From Enterobacter kobei (GTDB taxonomy: Bacteria > Pseudomonadota > Gammaproteobacteria > Enterobacterales > Enterobacteriaceae), in NCBI RefSeq assembly GCF_001729765.1, contig NZ_CP017181.1:1612001-1676000 (forward strand): a stretch of DNA of 64,000 nucleotides. The letters run 5' to 3'. The position numbers and the translations under genes are program-made. The stretch's first letter is position 1; each line of letters opens with the position of its first letter. This document shows, piece by piece, positions 1 through 7,623 of this stretch. The notes beneath the pieces were generated by a model. It was not told the DNA's origin. It searched no databases and was given only the letters and a program-made list of their open reading frames with translations.

Positions 1-105
1 ATAGTTAACCCTGATGGCAGCATAGAGGCTCACACAATAGATTCCAACGGTGATGCTTGTCATAGCACTGTCAGTATATTTGGAGGGGAAACAGTCTGTG
101 ACTAA
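1..105 (+). CDS. C-terminal end of an unrecognised small prophage gene (partial)
   Basis: Frame 1 is open from the left edge to TAA at 103-105 and gives 34 residues rich in Asp, Ser and Thr, with two cysteines (DACHS and ETVCD). The gene ends 37 bases before tail gene I and is AT-rich compared with the host. I do not recognise the family. Its place among the K/I tail genes is where lambdoid prophages such as Gifsy-2 often carry extra cargo genes, so a cargo (moron) gene is possible, but this is inference. Confidence 0.45.
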   Translation: MVNPDGSIEAHTIDSNGDACHSTVSIFGGETVCD

Positions 106-142
106 TTTATATTGCTCTAATTAGTCAATTTTCGAGGTTCAT

Positions 143-751
143 ATGACAGAAAATATGACTCAAATTGAACTCGGAGGCATTCTGGGTAAAACATTTGGGA
201 AAATGCACTATCGGCTTATTAGTAAAACCAGCGAGGCTACTCTCAGTTTGGCGGCAACATTAGACGGTTTTGAGAAGTTCATGATCTCCAGCCAGCGGAG
301 GGGATTAACATATGCTGTTTTTAAAGGTAAGAAAAATATAGGTCTGGATGATCTAGGCTTTCCCGTTTCTGGTGAAGTGATCCGGATTGTCCCTGTAGTA
401 ATTGGAGGTAAAAAAGCTGGTCTTTTGCAGACGATCTTGGGGGCCGTGCTTATTACTGCAGCTGTGTTGACTGGCCCCGGCGGTATTGGCGCTGCTTTCG
501 CTGCTGGTGGATTGACGGGGTTTGCTGCAGCAACTGGCGCCTCGTTGGTCCTCGGTGGGGTTATTCAGCTTCTTTCACCACAGCCATCAGGCATAGCCAG
601 CAAACAAAGTGCAGATAACCGCGCTTCCTACGCATTCGGTGGTGTAACAAACACCGCGGCGCAAGGCTACCCGGTACCGCTCCTTTATGGTCGCCGGCGG
701 ATAGGCGGAGCGATTATTTCTGCCGGAATTTATGTCGAAGATCAGCAGTAG
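143..751 (+). CDS. phage tail assembly protein I (lambda GpI-like)
   Basis: This 202-residue protein matches the lambda tail assembly protein I family. That protein acts with K, L and J when the tail tip initiator complex is built and is not thought to stay in the virion. The N-terminal half is a compact domain of about 95 residues. It is followed by a Gly/Ala-rich hydrophobic stretch (roughly residues 96-150) and a C-terminal segment ending near YGRRRIGGAIISAGIY, which is typical of the family. The gene lies directly before J, as in lambda. A strong terminator-like hairpin separates it from J. The name rests on order and these motifs. Confidence 0.85.
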   Translation: MTENMTQIELGGILGKTFGKMHYRLISKTSEATLSLAATLDGFEKFMISSQRRGLTYAVFKGKKNIGLDDLGFPVSGEVIRIVPVVIGGKKAGLLQTILGAVLITAAVLTGPGGIGAAFAAGGLTGFAAATGASLVLGGVIQLLSPQPSGIASKQSADNRASYAFGGVTNTAAQGYPVPLLYGRRRIGGAIISAGIYVEDQQ

Positions 752-770
752 ATAACTAACCTTTTTTCTG

Positions 771-793
771 GCCACCTTCGGGTGGCTTTTTTT
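771..793 (+). terminator. UUCG-loop intrinsic terminator between tail genes I and J
   Basis: GCCACC, a TTCG tetraloop and GGTGGC are followed by seven T residues. It lies inside what is normally a single late transcript, 12 bases before the J start. In an antiterminated (Q-dependent) phage transcript it would be read through. It could also attenuate any uncontrolled transcription into J. Confidence 0.8.
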
Positions 794-804
794 ATGGGCG
801 CAAT

Positions 805-3800
805 ATGGCTACAGATAAAGTGTTAAAGGGCCGCAAGGGCGGCAGCTCCAGTTCACGAACCCCTACCGAACAGCCTGATGATCTGCAATCTGTAGCGAAG
901 GCAAAAATCCTCATTGCGCTTGGCGAAGGGGAGTTTGCAGGGCAGCTAACCGGCAAAGATATCTACCTGGACGGAACGGCGCTGGAGAATGCTGACGGTT
1001 CCCAAAACTTTAGCGGCGTGACGTGGGAGTTTCGCGCGGGAACGCAGGCGCAAAAATATATTCAGGGTATTCCCGGTACCGAAAACGAAATCAGCGTGGG
1101 AACTGAGGTATCAAGCGCTACAGCCTGGACGCGCACGTTTACCAATACGCAGCTTTCAGCAGTTCGCCTGCGTCTGAAATGGCCCTCGCTTTTCAAACAG
1201 GAAGACGACAGCGATCTGGTTGGTTACTCGGTCAATTATGCGATTGACCTGCAGACGGACGGCGGCACATGGCAGACGGTACTCAATACCAGCGTGACCG
1301 GCAAAACGACGTCTGGGTATGAGCGCAGCCACCGTATCGATTTACCGCAGGCTGGCAGCACCTGGACAATACGCCTGCGTAAGATTACCTCTGACGCTAA
1401 CAGCGCGAAGATCGGCGACACGATGACGCTGCAGAGCTTCACCGAGGTGATTGACGCCAAACTGCGCTACCCCAACACCGCGCTGCTCTACATCGAATTC
1501 GACTCAAGCCAGTTCAACGGCTCTATTCCTCAAATTTCATGCGAACCGCGCGGCCGTGTTATCCGCGTTCCAGATACCTACGACCCTGAAACCCGCACTT
1601 ATAGCGGTACATGGACCGGTGCGTTTAAGTGGGCATGGACGGATAACCCTGCGTGGATTTTTTACGACCTGGTTGTTTCTGACCGGTTCGGCCTTGGGCA
1701 CCGTTTGACCGCTGCGAATATTGATAAATGGACTCTTTATCAGGTTGCTCAGTATTGTGATCAGATGGTACCAGACGGCAAAGGGGGCAACGGTACAGAA
1801 CCACGTTATACCTGCAACGTGTACATTCAGGACCGGAACGACGCCTACACAGTCCTGCGTGATTTTGCCGCTATCTTCCGTGGCATGACCTACTGGGGCG
1901 GGGATCAGATTGTGGCCCTGGCTGACATGCCGCGCGATGTTGATTACAGCTATACGCGCGCTAACGTTGTTGGCGGTCGCTTCACCTATTCGAGCAGCAC
2001 CACGAAAAGCCGCTACACCACAGCGCTGGTTTCATGGTCAGACCCGGGTAACGCTTATGCCGACGCGATGGAGCCGGTATTTGAGCAGGCGCTGGTGGCG
2101 CGATACGGCTTCAATCAGCTGGAAATGACAGCTATCGGCTGCACCAGGCAGTCAGAAGCGAACCGAAAGGGGCGCTGGGGTATTCTCACCAACAACAAGG
2201 ATCGCGTTGTTTCGTTTGATGTCGGGCTGGACGGCAACATACCGCAGCCGGGCTACATCATCGCCGTGGCAGACGAGCTGCTTTCCGGAAAGGTTATGGG
2301 TGGCCGCATCAGCGCCGTTAACGGTCGTGTTATCAAACTTGACCGCGTGGCAGATGCAGCAGCAGGTGATCGCCTTATTCTCAACCTGCCTTCCGGAGCG
2401 TCGCAGAGCAGGACCATTCAGGCCGTGAACGGGGAGTCAGTCACAGTCACCACGGCATACAGTGAGACGCCACAGGCCGAAGCTGTTTGGGTGGTTGAAT
2501 CTGACGAGCTTTACGCGCAGCAGTATCGTGTTGTCAGCGTTTCCGATAACGATGATGGCACTTTCTCGATTACCGGCGCATGGCACGACCCGGATAAATA
2601 TGCCCGTATCGATACCGGAGCCATCATTGACCAGCGGCCGGTGAGCGTGATCCCGCCTGGTAACCAGTCGCCGCCTGACAACATCGTGATCAGCTCGTTT
2701 TCCGTGGTGCAGCAAAATATCAGCGTCGAAACGATGCGCGTGAGCTGGGACCAGGCGCAGAACGCTATCGCCTATGAAGCGCAGTGGCGCCGCAACGACG
2801 GGAACTGGGTTAACGTGCCGCGCAGCTCAACCACGTCATTCGACGTCCCGGGGATTTATGCCGGGCGCTACCTGGTGCGCGTGCGCGCAATCAATGCCGC
2901 AGAAATTTCATCCGGATGGGGCTATTCAGAAGAGAAAACGCTGACGGGTAAAGTGGGCAATCCACCGAAGCCGGTTGGCTTCATCGCTTCTGAAAATGTG
3001 GTTTTCGGCATCGAGCTGAACTGGGGATTCCCGGCGAATACCGACGACACGCTGAAGACGGAAATTCAGTACAGCCTGACCGGTACCGAGGACGATGCGA
3101 TGCTGCTGGCCGATGTGCCTTACCCGCAGCGCAAATATCAGCAGATGGGCCTTAAGGCTGGGCAGATTTTCTGGTACCGCGCGCAGCTGGTGGACCGCAG
3201 CGGCAACGAGTCCGGATACACCGACTGGGTGCGCGGACAGGCGAGCATCGATGTTTCCGACATCACCGATGTGATCCTGGAGGAGATTAAAGATTCTGAG
3301 GTATTCAAGGATCTGATTGAGAGTGCCGTAGAAAGTAGCGAGAAACTTGCCGAACTTTCTGATGCGATTAAGGAGAACGCCGATGGTCTGGCTGCAGCAG
3401 TAGGTTCGAATAAGCAGACAGCAGAAGCAATCATTGGCAACGCCCTGGCTATTGCTGATGTTGTTGTGCGCCAGACTGCGCAGCAGGGGGCTAACTCTGC
3501 GAAATTCGAACAGCTCCGGGAGGTGATCGCTACTGAGACGGAAGCGCGCGTCACGGATGTTACTCGTCTAGAGGCGAAAACTGCACAGAATGAAGCGGGT
3601 ATTACTGATGTTCGCCAGGCGTTAGCTACGGAAACTGAAGCTCGCGCTTCTGCGGTAAGTCAATTGACGGCTGCCACTCAGGCCGCATCTGACAAAGCTG
3701 ATTCAGCAGCTGCTGTAGGTGCTCAGAATACAGCATCAATCACTGACCTTAGCCAGGTTGTCACGGACCTCGATTCCTCAATGGCATCACGCCTGGAAGA

Positions 3801-4635
3801 GCTGGGTGCACAAACTGATAAGGCCAGCGGCGGTATTCAGAACAATGCTATCGCGCTGATCACCAGTACGATCGCGCAGGTTAACCAGCGCAACCTCCTG
3901 AGCGTCCAGTATGGAGATAACAAAGCCAGTATCGATCGAGTAGACAATGTGATGGCCGACGCCAGTAAAGCTGTCGCTGAGTCATTGCGCGTTTTGGATT
4001 CCAGCACCGGTGGGAACACGGCGAATGTCACTGACTTGTCGAAGACACTTGCTGATTTTACCCAGGCGTCTGCTACGCAAATCAATTCGCTAAAGGTCAC
4101 GGTTAACGGTCAGTCTGCAGCGATTGTCCAGAACAGCCAGGTATCAGCGGACATCAATAACAACCTGAATGCGATGTACAGCATCAAGGTCGCTGTTGAT
4201 TCTAATGGTAATCAGTATGCAGCAGGGATGGGGATTGGTGTTCAGAATACGCCAGCGGGTATGCAGTCGCAGGTGCTCTTCCTGGCAGACCGCTTCGCTG
4301 TGATGACTCAGGCTGGCGGTACAGTTACGCTGCCATTTGTGATCCAGAACGGACAGACCTTCATCCGGGATACGTTCATCCAGGACGGTACCATCAGCAA
4401 TGCCAAAATAGGAAACTACATTCAGTCTTCAACATGGGACGGCACCGGAAATGTTGGCTGGCACATCAACAAGTCTGGCTACGCGACGTTCAATAATGTG
4501 ACCGTTCGTGGCTCGATTTATGCAACCAACGGTAATTTTTCATTTAACGGGTCCGGGAATACCACAGTCATTAATGGCAACGGCGTCACCATCAATATTC
4601 CGGGTGGTGGCCGGATCGTACTTGGGACATGGTGA
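805..4635 (+). CDS. phage tail tip / host specificity protein J
   Basis: At 1276 residues this is a full-length lambda gpJ homologue (lambda J is somewhat over 1100). It is the central tail-tip protein that contacts the host receptor. The N-terminal 600 residues carry the conserved TipJ region. A fibronectin type III-like segment follows at about 635-715, with a second beta domain to about 815. Next comes a long Ala/Thr/Asp-rich region with heptad character (about 820-1090) that is probably coiled coil. The C-terminal domain ends near residue 1276 with Gly/Asn-rich beta repeats. Host-range differences are usually in the C-terminal part. The gene begins 12 bases after a UUCG-type terminator. 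Confidence 0.93.
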   Translation: MATDKVLKGRKGGSSSSRTPTEQPDDLQSVAKAKILIALGEGEFAGQLTGKDIYLDGTALENADGSQNFSGVTWEFRAGTQAQKYIQGIPGTENEISVGTEVSSATAWTRTFTNTQLSAVRLRLKWPSLFKQEDDSDLVGYSVNYAIDLQTDGGTWQTVLNTSVTGKTTSGYERSHRIDLPQAGSTWTIRLRKITSDANSAKIGDTMTLQSFTEVIDAKLRYPNTALLYIEFDSSQFNGSIPQISCEPRGRVIRVPDTYDPETRTYSGTWTGAFKWAWTDNPAWIFYDLVVSDRFGLGHRLTAANIDKWTLYQVAQYCDQMVPDGKGGNGTEPRYTCNVYIQDRNDAYTVLRDFAAIFRGMTYWGGDQIVALADMPRDVDYSYTRANVVGGRFTYSSSTTKSRYTTALVSWSDPGNAYADAMEPVFEQALVARYGFNQLEMTAIGCTRQSEANRKGRWGILTNNKDRVVSFDVGLDGNIPQPGYIIAVADELLSGKVMGGRISAVNGRVIKLDRVADAAAGDRLILNLPSGASQSRTIQAVNGESVTVTTAYSETPQAEAVWVVESDELYAQQYRVVSVSDNDDGTFSITGAWHDPDKYARIDTGAIIDQRPVSVIPPGNQSPPDNIVISSFSVVQQNISVETMRVSWDQAQNAIAYEAQWRRNDGNWVNVPRSSTTSFDVPGIYAGRYLVRVRAINAAEISSGWGYSEEKTLTGKVGNPPKPVGFIASENVVFGIELNWGFPANTDDTLKTEIQYSLTGTEDDAMLLADVPYPQRKYQQMGLKAGQIFWYRAQLVDRSGNESGYTDWVRGQASIDVSDITDVILEEIKDSEVFKDLIESAVESSEKLAELSDAIKENADGLAAAVGSNKQTAEAIIGNALAIADVVVRQTAQQGANSAKFEQLREVIATETEARVTDVTRLEAKTAQNEAGITDVRQALATETEARASAVSQLTAATQAASDKADSAAAVGAQNTASITDLSQVVTDLDSSMASRLEELGAQTDKASGGIQNNAIALITSTIAQVNQRNLLSVQYGDNKASIDRVDNVMADASKAVAESLRVLDSSTGGNTANVTDLSKTLADFTQASATQINSLKVTVNGQSAAIVQNSQVSADINNNLNAMYSIKVAVDSNGNQYAAGMGIGVQNTPAGMQSQVLFLADRFAVMTQAGGTVTLPFVIQNGQTFIRDTFIQDGTISNAKIGNYIQSSTWDGTGNVGWHINKSGYATFNNVTVRGSIYATNGNFSFNGSGNTTVINGNGVTINIPGGGRIVLGTW

Positions 4636-4639
4636 TAAT

Positions 4640-5605
4640 ATGCCGACAGGGTTATTGATAGAGCTGAACGACGGCGGGAAACGTATGGAGATAACGGCGG
4701 GGCTGAGATGCCCGTCATTTGGAGCAAGTTTTGACAGTGGATATCAGAAAGCCAAGTACGCGGATATTTCCGGTTATGTATCCGGTTCGCAGGTGTTGTT
4801 TATCCCCCACGCGACGGCTTATCTTGATTCAGGGCTGCTTCATAAAATGAACTCGGTCACCATATCGGGAGCGCGAGTCACGCAGAACTCAACGATGAAA
4901 GACAACAGTATCAGCGAACGAGAAAGCACGTACACGTTTCCCGGAAGCCTCTGGCAGATATTTCCGACGGGCCAGCGTAGTGGTGTGGGCTTGCTCATAA
5001 GCGACAGCTCAGATTTCACATCTATAACTAACGCTACTCAGTCAGGCCAGTGTATCTGGAAAGGTACTGTGAATGTTCCAACCGGGGGCTGGGCGGTTCC
5101 GACGATAGCAGGTTATGACAAGTCGAAATATATCGTTTTCGGACGCTGTAATAGCGGTAATACGATTGACTTCGACGGCAACACAGTAAGATTCTTCAGT
5201 CCTCCGTCAACTAATGATGACGCTCCCACAACCGGCACGATAGACATCGTTATCTTCGCCAGTGGCGTAGCGCCGCAGCCGGGAACGGGGCTAAACATCT
5301 TCAATGCAGCCGGGGCCTGTACGTTTTCAACTACAAAGCGACCTTTCGTATACCTCAATCAACTCTGGTCACCTTCCACAAGTGCCGTGAGCATCGGCAG
5401 CGGCTATGTACCGCTGGGCAGATTTGGTCTGATGATTCATATGGTAAATGGCATGTACGTGTATCGGATGTTCGGAATAAAGATACAGAACGGTAGCGCT
5501 TCAGTTCAGGGCGGGAAATACCTTGGACGCGAGCAGTATGCCATATTCGGTAATAACACGATTACTCCGCTCAGCCTTCCCGTCTTGCCTGATATGTACG
5601 TCTGA
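4640..5605 (+). CDS. phage tail-associated protein downstream of J (DUF6453-like)
   Basis: The chosen ATG at 4640 is four bases after the J stop and gives 321 residues starting MPTGLLIELNDGG. An in-frame upstream extension would overlap J by more than 120 bases and is unlikely. The protein is Gly/Ser/Thr-rich with many predicted beta strands and no signal peptide or membrane helix. I associate it with small tail proteins found after J in Enterobacter and Klebsiella lambdoid phages (DUF6453, from memory). The role is unknown; a tail-tip decoration or receptor-binding accessory protein fits the position. Confidence 0.6.
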   Translation: MPTGLLIELNDGGKRMEITAGLRCPSFGASFDSGYQKAKYADISGYVSGSQVLFIPHATAYLDSGLLHKMNSVTISGARVTQNSTMKDNSISERESTYTFPGSLWQIFPTGQRSGVGLLISDSSDFTSITNATQSGQCIWKGTVNVPTGGWAVPTIAGYDKSKYIVFGRCNSGNTIDFDGNTVRFFSPPSTNDDAPTTGTIDIVIFASGVAPQPGTGLNIFNAAGACTFSTTKRPFVYLNQLWSPSTSAVSIGSGYVPLGRFGLMIHMVNGMYVYRMFGIKIQNGSASVQGGKYLGREQYAIFGNNTITPLSLPVLPDMYV

Positions 5606-5627
5606 ATTAACTGTCTATTCAAATCAA

Positions 5628-5649
5628 CCTCGCTCCGGCGGGGTTTTTT
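5628..5649 (+). terminator. UCCG-loop terminator before the tail fibre gene
   Basis: CCTCGC, a TCCG loop and GCGGGG are followed by six T residues. It mirrors the UUCG terminator between I and J and again sits immediately before a tail gene. Confidence 0.7.
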
Positions 5650-5665
5650 ATTGTCTGGAGATAAT

Positions 5666-6802
5666 ATGATTTATACCACTGGCACTATTGCCATCAGCGG
5701 AAATACCCTTACAGGTACGGGAACAAACTTCACTGCAGCTGGCTCGCTGATTCGTAACGGCTGTACCGTCATCGCACTGACCAGCCCCGCTCAGGTATTC
5801 CAGATCACTGCTATCGGCGGGGCAACAAGTCTCACAGTGACTCCTGCGGCAAGTCCTGCAATACCGGCGGGAACGAAGTATTCCATTTTGCTAAGCGACA
5901 GCCTGAGCGTGGATGGCCTGGCGCAGGACATTGCTGAAACCTTCACGATGTACCAGCGCTACATGAGCGGTTTCGCTGATGTGATGAACGGTACTACAGA
6001 CGTCACTATCACGATTAACGGTGTGGCCGTTACCGTACCGGGCCAGAAATCACTGGCGAAGAAAGGGGCTAACAGCGATATAACCAGCCTAAGCGGCCTG
6101 ACTACCGCACTCAGTATCAGCCAGGGCGGAACAGGTGCGAAAAATGCGGCAGACGCCCGCACAAACTTCGGGCTCGGAACCGCAGCACTCAAGAATTATG
6201 TAAGCGGCACGAAAGATGATGTGATGCTTCAGGGTTACGGCAATTTAGTAGTTTTATCGCAGTACAACCCGGGCCTACCGCTCTTGCAAACGGGAGTGTA
6301 TGGAGAATCGTCGCCCGCCGGATGGAAACCAACTACTGCGGGCAGTGGATTCGTTTCGGGTTATGATAGTGTTCGCCGCCAGCAATATTGGATAAGCACT
6401 CAGGGAGGTTTCTACGTACGGCACATTGAGGACGCTGCCTATAATATTAGTGCGACCACTTACCCCTGGACGCAGATGCAGGCCGTCGGCACATCAGACA
6501 TCAACTTTAAAAAAGATATCACTGAACTTGATACGGAAATCGCGCTGGCAAACATCGATGCGATGGAGTTCGTATCGTTCAGGTATAAGGATGACGACAG
6601 TGAAGCAGTACGCCGTGGTGTAATCGCGCAGCAAATTGAAAAGATTGACCCGGAATACGTTCACAGCGCCGAGGGAGTGGGCAAAATGACCCTTGACCTT
6701 AACCCATTGCTTATGGATGCCCTTGCAGCCATAAAGGCACTTAACGCAAAGGTAGCAGAACTTAGTAAACAGGTTGATGAGCTAAAACAGGGTGGAGCTT
6801 GA
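5666..6802 (+). CDS. side tail fibre protein with C-terminal S74 intramolecular chaperone
   Basis: The ATG at 5666 is preceded by CTGGAG with five-base spacing, so it is preferred to the TTG at 5651; the product is 378 residues. The N-terminal 100 residues are a short beta-rich anchoring domain. Residues near 140-170 carry the SQGGTGAKNAADAR motif common in tail fibres. The last 102 residues are a peptidase S74 chaperone domain, which folds the trimer and then cuts itself off. Ser277, followed by Asp278, and Lys282 match the Ser/Lys catalytic pair spacing (five residues) known for endosialidase chaperones. A terminal heptad-rich helix runs from about 350 to 374. Confidence 0.85.
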   Translation: MIYTTGTIAISGNTLTGTGTNFTAAGSLIRNGCTVIALTSPAQVFQITAIGGATSLTVTPAASPAIPAGTKYSILLSDSLSVDGLAQDIAETFTMYQRYMSGFADVMNGTTDVTITINGVAVTVPGQKSLAKKGANSDITSLSGLTTALSISQGGTGAKNAADARTNFGLGTAALKNYVSGTKDDVMLQGYGNLVVLSQYNPGLPLLQTGVYGESSPAGWKPTTAGSGFVSGYDSVRRQQYWISTQGGFYVRHIEDAAYNISATTYPWTQMQAVGTSDINFKKDITELDTEIALANIDAMEFVSFRYKDDDSEAVRRGVIAQQIEKIDPEYVHSAEGVGKMTLDLNPLLMDALAAIKALNAKVAELSKQVDELKQGGA

Positions 6803-6837
6803 TATACCTGAAGACAGCATATTGAAACGCTTTGCTA

Positions 6838-6876
6838 AGAAAACCGCCGCCCGTCTTAAGAAAGAACGGGCGGCGG
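6838..6876 (-). terminator. terminator of the DinI-like gene at the prophage end
   Basis: An 11-base-pair GC-rich stem (CCGCCGCCCGT with ACGGGCGGCGG, 6844-6854 and 6866-6876) is followed on the minus strand by TTTTCTT. It lies downstream of the minus-strand DinI-like gene and also faces the end of the tail fibre gene, so it may stop transcripts from both sides. Confidence 0.65.
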
Positions 6877-6932
6877 CTGGTTGCTCAGTGTTCATGCCCG
6901 AGCAAACGCGGGGAATATTACACGATAGATAG

Positions 6933-7199
6933 TTAAAGCCCAACCTGGCGAACAGCAGGAGACTCAGAGGTCAGCCACATGTCAGAATCTTCAAACATCT
7001 CCTCCAGCATGCGGTTCAGTTTTTCCCGATCGCTTTTGCTGGCATCGCTATTCAGGCCGTTTGCCTGCATCGGCTTCACCTTCACTTCGGCATCAGGAAA
7101 AATCTGGTGCACCCGCTTCGTTAGTTCAGCCAGGATGATCTCTCTGGCCCCTTGGAGCCCTTCAACATTACGCTTGTCATAAACCAGTTCTACGAACAT
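6933..7199 (-). CDS. DinI-like SOS-induced protein (prophage)
   Basis: An 88-residue protein beginning MFVELVYDKRNVEGL is DinI-like. DinI binds RecA and modulates the SOS response; phage-borne copies often tune prophage induction. The start at 7199 is chosen because GGAG lies just upstream and because the longer frame, to 7313, would run through the LexA box. The C-terminus is acidic (EEMFEDSDMWL), like the RecA-contacting helix of DinI. A perfect-ended LexA box is centred about 25 bases upstream. It is the last phage gene before the chromosome and is transcribed against the tail genes. Confidence 0.85.
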   Translation of the reverse strand: MFVELVYDKRNVEGLQGAREIILAELTKRVHQIFPDAEVKVKPMQANGLNSDASKSDREKLNRMLEEMFEDSDMWLTSESPAVRQVGL

Positions 7200-7216
7200 A
7201 CGTGCTCCGCCAATCA

Positions 7217-7232
7217 CTGTTTGAATATACAG
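7217..7232 (-). promoter_or_regulatory. LexA box of the DinI-like gene
   Basis: CTGTTTGAATATACAG is a 16-base CTG-N10-CAG operator with both conserved ends intact. It lies 18 bases from the start codon of the DinI-like gene. LexA cleavage during SOS should therefore switch the gene on together with prophage induction. Confidence 0.85.
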
Positions 7233-7400
7233 TATTTTTGCTTTGGCGGTTTTGTCTGTCAAGGCATGAGCCATTTGTTTTTTAATTTTGGGGAGCTTAC
7301 TGCGGGTGAGCATGCTGCCTCTTTGGCATGCAGGGCCTATGCTGCCTGAGGTTGGCTAAAATTTTCTGTGGGGCATGGGTGGGGCAAAAGTGGTTTGTGA

Positions 7401-7420
7401 AGTTCGTTAAAGTTCGTTAA
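7401..7420. repeat. tandem repeat of AGTTCGTTAA
   Basis: Two exact adjacent copies of the decamer AGTTCGTTAA lie between the last phage gene and pepN. Such short repeats are common as integrase arm sites or at attachment sites. Which of these applies, if either, is not known. Confidence 0.6.
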
Positions 7421-7623
7421 TCAAGCTTTATCTCGATCTCGCTCATCCCTTGTTTAAAGCGCTCCTGGACGATCTTTATCGATTTTAAAAACTATGAGTT
7501 CATATTATACAAATGTAGCGAAAAAGGTGTTTCTGCCTGAAAAGATGAACATTCTGCATAGCGCGTTTTGCGCAACAGGAATATATTGAAACGTTACTCG
7601 ACAAACGATGCATAAGGTTTTCT

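Larger units (their letters stand above)
1..7420. mobile_element. right end of a lambda-like prophage next to pepN
   Basis: The segment holds lambda-order late tail genes (I, J, accessory tail protein, side tail fibre) followed by an SOS-controlled DinI-like gene, then chromosomal pepN. The prophage continues beyond the left edge, so integrase, repressor and head genes are not visible. From memory, Salmonella Gifsy-2 sits between pncB and pepN, so this is probably the same integration locus. The exact right attachment site was not identified; it should lie between about 7200 and 7600. The end coordinate is therefore approximate. Confidence 0.85.
7200..7623. other. prophage-chromosome junction and pepN upstream region
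   Basis: This 424-base stretch without a supported gene contains the LexA box, an imperfect repeat of ATGCTGCCT (near 7312 and 7340), a tandem decamer at 7401-7420 and an AT-rich stretch (7480-7560) that probably holds the pepN promoter. The prophage right attachment site should lie here, but without the left end its core sequence cannot be defined. Confidence 0.5.
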
